A DNA stretch of 33,234 nucleotides from an uncultured Oscillospiraceae bacterium (GTDB taxonomy: Bacteria > Bacillota > Clostridia > Oscillospirales > Oscillospiraceae). How positions within the stretch are numbered: the stretch's first letter is position 1; each line of letters starts with the position of its first letter. Under the pieces are notes generated by a model. It was not told the DNA's origin, did not search any database, and was given only the letters and a program-made list of their open reading frames with translations. Below are positions 28,954 through 33,234 of the stretch, piece after piece. Where the stretch lies: NCBI GenBank assembly GCA_910584835.1, contig CAJUEG010000025.1, forward strand, positions 1 to 33,234, written 5' to 3'. Both the position numbers and the translations under genes were made by a program.

Positions 28954-29849
28954 TATGACAACAGCATGTCCAGATCCTCCACCGTCAGCGACGGGTTGAG
29001 CGCCCGGCTGACGGCGTAGCCCAGCACCTTGCCCAGGTCGGCCACCCGCTGGTCCACCTCCCGGGGGGTGACGAAAAAGCCGTCCCCCTGGGGCAGGTCC
29101 CCCCGGTCCAGCCCGGTCCGGCCCGCCTGCTCCAGCAGGTCCAGGGCCAGGGTGGCCCCGTCCACCACCGTGGGCACCCCCACGGTGAACACCGGCACCC
29201 CCAGGCTGTCCCGGTCCAGGGCCTGGCGGTGGTTGCCCACCCCGGAGCCGGGGATGACCCCGGTGTCCGACAGCTGCACCGTCCGGCACAGCCGGTCCAG
29301 AGACCGGGAGGCCAGGGCGTCCACCACGATGACGCAGGAGGGCTTGAGCCGCCGCGCCAGCGCCTGGGCCACCAGGCTGCTCTCCATGCCGGTGGAGGCC
29401 AGCACCCCGGGGGCGGCGGCGGCCACCGGCCGCAGGTCCCCAAAGTGCTCGGGCACCTGCTCCACCAGATGGCGGGTGACCAGCAGGTGGTCCACCGCCA
29501 GGGGGCCGATGAGGTCGGGGGTCACCGCCCGGTTGCCCAGCCCCATGACCAGGGCGGGGCCGTCCCGGGGCAGCAGGGGGCGCAGACAGCCCGACACCGC
29601 CGACACCGCCCGGGCAAAGGCCCCCTCCTCCCGGCGGAGCAGGCCGTCCAGCTCCACGGTGATATACACCCCCTGGAGCTTGCCCAGGGCCTCGGCCCCC
29701 TCGGAGCTGGAGATGGTGACGGTGTTCACCGCGAAGCCCTCCCTGCTGCCCTCCTCCGCCCGGACGCCGGTGAGGGATTCCCCTGTCCGGGCCCCCTCCC
29801 GCCAGAGCTGGTGGGCCTCCACCGCCAGGTCGGTGCGCCGCTGCGCCAT
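28953..29849 (-). CDS. gpr: Spore germination protease Gpr (A25)
   Basis: This 298-residue protein opens with RTDLAVEA, the region cut during Gpr self-activation, and contains the family segments GFAVNTVTI, VMGLGNRAVTPDLIGP, GVLASTGMES, VIVVDALASRSL, IPGSGVGNHR and FTVGVPTVVDGATL. Gpr degrades small acid-soluble DNA-binding proteins in germinating spores. It is somewhat shorter than the Bacillus form. ATG 29849 has AAGGGGGA upstream; the frame upstream of it is not used. It diverges from rpsT, a usual neighbour in Firmicutes, and its stop abuts a dispersed repeat. Confidence 0.95.
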   Translation of the reverse strand: MAQRRTDLAVEAHQLWREGARTGESLTGVRAEEGSREGFAVNTVTISSSEGAEALGKLQGVYITVELDGLLRREEGAFARAVSAVSGCLRPLLPRDGPALVMGLGNRAVTPDLIGPLAVDHLLVTRHLVEQVPEHFGDLRPVAAAAPGVLASTGMESSLVAQALARRLKPSCVIVVDALASRSLDRLCRTVQLSDTGVIPGSGVGNHRQALDRDSLGVPVFTVGVPTVVDGATLALDLLEQAGRTGLDRGDLPQGDGFFVTPREVDQRVADLGKVLGYAVSRALNPSLTVEDLDMLLS

Positions 29850-29899
29850 AAAAATTCCCCCTTGCACCAGATATTGTGGCCATTGGGCCGATTTGCTCC

Positions 29900-29928
29900 T
29901 ATTTTCTGCCGGGAGAAAGTTTCTATGC
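29900..29928 (-). promoter_or_regulatory. Candidate forespore (sigma-F/G) promoter of gpr
   Basis: On the minus strand, GCATA (29928-29924), 16 bp, AGAAAATA (29907-29900). The -35 part fits sigma-F/G well, the -10 part only loosely. No sigma-A promoter was seen for gpr. Confidence 0.35.
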
Positions 29929-29947
29929 GAAAAATTGAAAAAAAGTG

Positions 29948-29976
29948 TTGCAATTTTTCTGTTCAAATGTTAAAAT
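29948..29976 (+). promoter_or_regulatory. Promoter of rpsT
   Basis: TTGCAA (29948-29953), 17 bp, TAAAAT (29971-29976). Confidence 0.75.
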
Positions 29977-30037
29977 ACATATCTGCGACGGGAAACCGTA
30001 CAGGAGAACAAATTAAAAATCGGAGGAGGTGTTTGGT

Positions 30038-30301
30038 TTGCCCAATATCAAGTCTGCCAAGAAGCGCGTCCTGGTCAACTCCACCAAGGCGGCGCAGAAC
30101 AAGGCGCAGAAGTCCGCACTCAAGACCGACCTGAAGAAGTTTGAGGCCGCGGTGGCCGGCGGCAACCGCAGCGAGGCCGATGCCGCATATAAGGTGGCCG
30201 TCAAGGCCGTGGACCAGGCTGCCGCGAAGGGCCTGCTGCACAGCAATAACGCTGCCAACAAGAAGAGCGCCATGACCGTGAAGCTGAACAAGCTGGCGTA
30301 A
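30038..30301 (+). CDS. rpsT: 30S ribosomal protein S20
   Basis: This 87-residue protein begins MPNIKSAKKR, the S20 signature, and is rich in Lys and Ala throughout, with NNAANKKSAM near the end. S20 binds 16S rRNA early in small-subunit assembly. The start is TTG 30038: it has GGAGGAGGT 6 nt upstream and gives the family N-terminus, whereas the GTG at 30029 overlaps that site. A TTG start for S20 is also known in other bacteria. Monocistronic, with its own promoter and terminator. Confidence 0.96.
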   Translation: MPNIKSAKKRVLVNSTKAAQNKAQKSALKTDLKKFEAAVAGGNRSEADAAYKVAVKAVDQAAAKGLLHSNNAANKKSAMTVKLNKLA

Positions 30302-30329
30302 CACCACAGTTTTACAGCCGTAAAAAAGC

Positions 30330-30374
30330 ATCAAGAGCAGAGGGTCTGGAGACCGTTCTGCTCTTGATATTTTT
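30330..30374 (+). terminator. Intrinsic terminator of rpsT
   Basis: ATCAAGAGCAGA pairs with TCTGCTCTTGAT, enclosing a second small stem GGTCT-GG-AGACC, and is followed by ATTTTTT. Confidence 0.92.
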
Positions 30375-30420
30375 TGCCTCGAAGGATCGGAAACCGCCCG
30401 CCGTCCCTTCCTGCGGTCCG

Positions 30421-30444
30421 GCGCCGTCCGCCGGCGGACGGCGC
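30421..30444. repeat. Perfect 24-bp GC-rich palindrome
   Basis: Its two 12-bp halves (GCGCCGTCCGCC and complement) meet with no spacer in the gap between rpsT and the Zn-ribbon gene. Confidence 0.7.
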
Positions 30445-30480
30445 GGTGACAAGGCCCGCCGAGGCAGAGCGCGGCAAAGC

Positions 30481-30515
30481 CCGGGCCGGACGCGCAAGGA
30501 GCGCCTCCGGCCCGG
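30481..30515 (-). terminator. Possible terminator of the Zn-ribbon gene
   Basis: CCGGGCCGGA pairs with TCCGGCCCGG around 15 bp just after the Zn-ribbon stop codon (minus strand). Only a short T-run follows. Confidence 0.5.
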
Positions 30516-30521
30516 CTTTCA

Positions 30522-30794
30522 TCACTTTTTCCAGCGCTTGAGCATGGGGAAGAACTGACGCATCTGGGCCTTGGCCTGGTCCTGGGTCATGCCGGGGTTG
30601 GACTGGGCCATCATAGGGGCGCAGAAGTCGATCATCTCCTCCATGGTCATCTCCCCGGCGAACTTCCCGTCCTTGTAGCAGTAGGAGCAGTAGTCGGGGC
30701 TGGGGGAGCCGTCCGCCTCGGTGCCCAGCTCCGCGCCGGGGGCCAGGGGCATGCCGCAGGATTGGCAGAATTTCATGTCTTTGTAGTTTTCCAT
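30522..30794 (-). CDS. Zinc-ribbon protein (PF12674-like), possible independent product
   Basis: Starting at ATG 30794, with AAGGAGG at correct spacing and its own -10 box upstream, this 90-residue protein has CQSCGMPL and YCSYCYKDGKF, the two Cys pairs of the small ribbon family, then a helical tail (FCAPMMAQSNPGMTQDQAKA shown by MTMEEMIDFCAPMM) ending FPMLKRWKK. Such proteins are often encoded beside WYL regulators, from memory. Its frame is continuous with the WYL gene upstream, with no stop between them, so it may also be made as the C-terminal part of a fusion. Confidence 0.8.
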   Translation of the reverse strand: MENYKDMKFCQSCGMPLAPGAELGTEADGSPSPDYCSYCYKDGKFAGEMTMEEMIDFCAPMMAQSNPGMTQDQAKAQMRQFFPMLKRWKK

Positions 30795-31763
30795 GGTTGG
30801 AACCTCCTTGAGTTTGGATGGCTCCATTATAGCGCCGCAACCCTGACAGGGTGTGTCATGTTCCGACGCGTGCGCCCAATAAATTTTCCAGCTCAGGGCG
30901 GCCAGCCGGCGGCGGAGGACGTCCGGCGAGAGCACCTCCACCCCCGCGCCAAAGCTGAGCAGATAGCCGTACAGCCACTGGTCCTCGGGAAACACCGCCT
31001 CCACCAGAAGGGAGCCGTCCTCCTGCCGGGTTACGCAGTCCTGGCCGAACTCGTCGTACACCCGGTAGGCCATATTTGGGGCGAACCGAAGCCGCGCCTC
31101 CACCCGGAACAGGGGCGGGATGTCCCCGGAGAACTCAATGTCCGGGGGCTCCAGGCGGCGGTGGAACACCTCCCCGGCGAACCGCGGGGACAAAATCCGG
31201 GACAGCCGGAAGGTGCGGTAGTCCTCCCGCTCCAGATCGTACGCCTGCAAATACCACCCCTGCCCCTTGAACACCAGCCGGGCGGGGAGCACCCGCCGGG
31301 GCCGGGTGGAGCCATAGGAGGAGGCGTAGTCAAAGAGCAGGGTCTGCCGCTCCAGCACCGCCTGCTTCAGCAGGCGGAACTTCTCGTTGTCCTCCTCCCC
31401 CGCCCCCCAGCGGGACAGGTTCACCTGGAGCCAGTCCTCCTGTCCCCTGCGGAACAGGGCGGACAGCTTGGTCAGCGCCTCCGCCCCCTCCTGTCCCGGC
31501 AGGCTTTGCAGGGCCAGAAGGAGCTGGCGCTGTTCCTCGTCGGTGAAGGCGGCCCGGTCCAACACGTAGCCGGGCAGCAGGGCCACCCCGCCGCCGGTCC
31601 CCTGGGTGGTGTAGACGGGCACCCCGGCGGCGGACAGGGCGTCCACGTCCCGCAGCACCGTGCGCTGGGAGACCTCCAGCTTTTCCGCCAGCTCCCCGGC
31701 GGTCATGCGGCCTTTTTCCAGCAGAAGGTAGACCATTTGGAATTGACGGGTGACCACGGACAC
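30522..31763 (-). CDS. WYL-domain regulator reading in frame into the Zn-ribbon protein
   Basis: The continuous frame gives about 413 residues: a winged helix (LAEKLEVSQRTVLRDVDALS, shown by EVSQRTVLRDVD), a WYL domain with GWYLQAYDLE and TFRLSRI, a C-terminal WCX-like part ending near LRRRLAALSWKIYW, a segment (HASEHDT...SKLKEVPT) that coincides with what looks like intergenic DNA, then the Zn-ribbon protein. YafY-type WYL regulators bind a ligand or nucleic acid through WYL and control neighbours. The start is uncertain: GTG 31763 has GGGGG 8 nt upstream, and ATG 31829 lies at the -10 box. Whether the fusion is made, or the regulator lost its stop recently, cannot be told. Confidence 0.75.
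   Translation of the reverse strand: MSVVTRQFQMVYLLLEKGRMTAGELAEKLEVSQRTVLRDVDALSAAGVPVYTTQGTGGGVALLPGYVLDRAAFTDEEQRQLLLALQSLPGQEGAEALTKLSALFRRGQEDWLQVNLSRWGAGEEDNEKFRLLKQAVLERQTLLFDYASSYGSTRPRRVLPARLVFKGQGWYLQAYDLEREDYRTFRLSRILSPRFAGEVFHRRLEPPDIEFSGDIPPLFRVEARLRFAPNMAYRVYDEFGQDCVTRQEDGSLLVEAVFPEDQWLYGYLLSFGAGVEVLSPDVLRRRLAALSWKIYWAHASEHDTPCQGCGAIMEPSKLKEVPTMENYKDMKFCQSCGMPLAPGAELGTEADGSPSPDYCSYCYKDGKFAGEMTMEEMIDFCAPMMAQSNPGMTQDQAKAQMRQFFPMLKRWKK
30826..30858 (-). promoter_or_regulatory. Operator-like dyad and -10 box ahead of the Zn-ribbon gene
   Basis: TGACA-N5-TGTCA (30844-30858) stands where the -35 box should be, followed by TATAAT (30831-30826 on the minus strand). ACCCTGTCAGGGT is a second overlapping dyad. 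The layout fits a regulator-dependent promoter, the WYL protein being the obvious candidate. Confidence 0.6.
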
Positions 31764-31908
31764 GGAGAACGCCCCCTTCTGCCCGCAGCGCCAAAGAGCG
31801 GCCCTGCGGGAACCTCGTTTTGTTCTCATTTTACCATATATAAAGAGGAAGGGGAAGCCCCGGATGAGGCTTCCCCTTGGTTTTGCGGTGTTACCACGCG
31901 GCGCCGCT

Positions 31909-32029
31909 GTCACGCTGCGAAGCGGTCAGGGCGCTCGGTCGCTTCTCCGCGCTTCTTGTCACGCTGCGCGCCCCTGCGCTCGCCCTCGCTCCGGTCCAAG
32001 CTCCCCTGCGCGGCTATCCTCGCGCTTCT
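31909..32029 (-). repeat. Two adjoining dispersed repeat units at the ABC exporter gene end
   Basis: Unit a (31909-31957) and unit b (31958-32029) both begin GTCACGCTGCG and end CGCGCTTCTT or CGCGCTTCT. Unit a matches both ends of 15098-15234 with the middle missing. Unit b matches the gene-proximal part of 28825-28953. Unit b overlaps the stop codon. Confidence 0.85.
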
Positions 32030-33234
32030 AATCCAGCTCAAACTGCCCGGTATACAGCTGGTAGTACCGCCCCTGCTCCTCCATGAGCTGGGCGTGGCTG
32101 CCCTTCTCCATAATCTGGCCGCCCTCGATGACCACAATGCAGTCCGCATTGCGCACGGTGGACAGGCGGTGGGCGATGACGAACACGGTGCGCCCCTCCA
32201 TCAGGGCGTCCATGCCCTGCTGAATGTGCTGCTCGGTGCGGGTGTCGATGGAGGACGTGGCCTCGTCCAGCACCATGATGGGCGGGTCCTTCACCGCCGC
32301 CCGGGCGATGGACAAAAGCTGCCGCTGGCCCTGGGACAGGTTGGCCCCGTCCCCCGTCAGCATGGTGTGGTAGCCCTCGGGCAGGCGGCGGATGAAGCCG
32401 TCCGCGTTGGCGGTGCGTGCGGCGGAGATGCACTCCTCGTCGGTGGCGTCCAGCCGGCCGTAGCGGATGTTGTCCATCACCGTACCGGTGAACAGGTGGG
32501 TGTCCTGAAGCACCGCCCCCTGGCTCAGCCGCAGGGAGTCCTTCTCAATATCCCGCACGTCGATGCCGTCGCAGGTGATAATCCCCCCCTGAATTTCGTA
32601 AAACCGGTTGATGAGGTTGGTGACGGTGGTTTTCCCCGCCCCGGTGGAGCCCACAAAGGCGATCTTCTGCCCCGGGTTGGCGTAGACGGTGACCTCCTTC
32701 AAAACACGCTTGCCCTCCACGTAGGAGAAGTCCACCTGGTTAAGCCGCACCGCGCCGCGCAGCTCGGTATAGCAGAACTCCTCGCCGGGGACGTTGCGCA
32801 CCGCGCCCCGGATCAGGTGCAGGCCCATCTGCCCGTCGGGGCCTGGGTACTTCCAGGCCCAGCCGTGGGCGGCCATCTCCTCCAGAGTGAGGGGGGTGAG
32901 GGCGCCGTCCTTTTCCAGCCGCACCCACAGCCCGGTCTTGGAGTCCTGGCCCGGGGGCAGCAGCTTGAGTGCGGCGCCCTCCCTGTCCGCCTGGCCCAGC
33001 TCGTACAGCGTCTCGTCCTCCCCCACGGACACGGGGACCAGGGCGAGGCCGCAGCCGCGGGGCACCTTCCAGGCCCAGCTTTTCGGGCGGCCCTGGCCGC
33101 TGAATTTGGACAGGGAGCCGTTGGCGTCCTTCTCCACCGGCACCAGGGTGACCTGACCCCGGTCCACCTCGGGCTGGGTGTCCATGACGGCGAAGATGCG
33201 CTCCGCCCCCGCCATGGCGGACAGCAGGGAGGTC
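32028..33234 (-). CDS. ABC exporter, C-terminal part (membrane domain mostly outside window)
   Basis: The frame is open through the window end (TSLLSAMAGAERIFAVMD), so the start is outside. Visible are the elbow helix after the membrane domain and a full ATPase domain: Walker A GSTGAGKTT, VLQDTHLF (Q-loop), signature LSQGQRQL, Walker B IMVLDEATSS and H-loop VIAHRLST. Between them sits an insertion of about 110-120 residues with two SWAWK/GWAWK-type motifs not found in common exporters. Such proteins normally work as dimers or heterodimers exporting lipids, drugs or peptides; a partner gene may lie upstream. The stop codon touches a dispersed repeat. Confidence 0.92.
   Translation of the reverse strand, partial: TSLLSAMAGAERIFAVMDTQPEVDRGQVTLVPVEKDANGSLSKFSGQGRPKSWAWKVPRGCGLALVPVSVGEDETLYELGQADREGAALKLLPPGQDSKTGLWVRLEKDGALTPLTLEEMAAHGWAWKYPGPDGQMGLHLIRGAVRNVPGEEFCYTELRGAVRLNQVDFSYVEGKRVLKEVTVYANPGQKIAFVGSTGAGKTTVTNLINRFYEIQGGIITCDGIDVRDIEKDSLRLSQGAVLQDTHLFTGTVMDNIRYGRLDATDEECISAARTANADGFIRRLPEGYHTMLTGDGANLSQGQRQLLSIARAAVKDPPIMVLDEATSSIDTRTEQHIQQGMDALMEGRTVFVIAHRLSTVRNADCIVVIEGGQIMEKGSHAQLMEEQGRYYQLYTGQFELD

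Noticed and set aside
28939..29883. 314-codon Gly-rich frame overlapping gpr
   Set aside because: Gpr occupies the other frame with clear family motifs; this one is a codon-bias shadow.
1..33234. tRNA, rRNA or riboswitch genes
   Set aside because: No cloverleaf, rRNA-like segment or recognisable riboswitch core was found by eye; leaders of efp, ychF and rpsT are short.

Overview
The window looks like chromosomal DNA of a spore-forming, GC-rich member of the Clostridia, most likely family Oscillospiraceae (Flavonifractor/Lawsonibacter/Intestinimonas-like). This rests on the spore protease Gpr, S-layer-homology (SLH) proteins, DUF1836/DegV, a CD1247-type protein, strong AGGAGG ribosome-binding sites and sigma-A promoters. 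No rRNA, tRNA, CRISPR array, phage integration module or transposase gene was seen. Genus-level placement is inference.

Region 1 (1-8.3 kb) is the most unusual part. It is a mirror-image surface-protein cassette with the order coiled-coil gene (+), S-layer gene (-), S-layer gene (+), coiled-coil gene (-). The two S-layer genes are paralogues and diverge from a 446-bp gap. Their 5' ends, including leader, ribosome-binding site, signal peptide and first SLH repeat, form a perfect 292-bp inverted repeat around a 386-bp unique spacer. The spacer holds one near-consensus promoter, which points at the left gene. This is the architecture expected of a promoter-inversion (phase-variation) switch, like the Campylobacter fetus sap locus. 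The outer genes are also paralogues, built of 11-residue coiled-coil repeats (at least 9 versus 7 units) and a fibre-tip-like C-terminus.

Region 2 (8.5-17.4 kb) is mostly housekeeping: ychF, efp, a CD1247-type acidic Zn-ribbon protein, a polysaccharide deacetylase, an M24 peptidase / TIM-barrel / YqeG-type phosphatase operon, and the niacin regulator niaR. An AT-rich membrane-protein gene (9.8-10.4 kb) is inserted between ychF and efp.

Region 3 (17.6-25.4 kb) holds an atypical phosphoribosyltransferase, a membrane-linked XRE regulator, an SLH-anchored L,D-transpeptidase, a GntR-ABC transporter operon ending in a Zn-ribbon microprotein, two small divergent genes, and DUF1836-DegV.

Region 4 (25.4-33.2 kb) holds an SLH-anchored transglutaminase-like protein, a YihY membrane protein, gpr, rpsT, a WYL regulator read in frame into a Zn-ribbon protein, and the 3' part of an ABC exporter with an unusual insertion before its ATPase domain.

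Running through the window is a family of GC-rich dispersed repeats of about 35-137 bp, with ends resembling GTCACGCTGCG and CTCCGCGCTTC. They sit at gene ends. One copy supplies a stop codon, one codes for the N-terminus of the YqeG-type protein, and three stand in tandem at 18.6-19.0 kb. The cell-surface theme is strong: four proteins in 33 kb carry SLH domains. All coordinates and matches were read by eye, and family assignments are from memory of sequence motifs, not from database searches.
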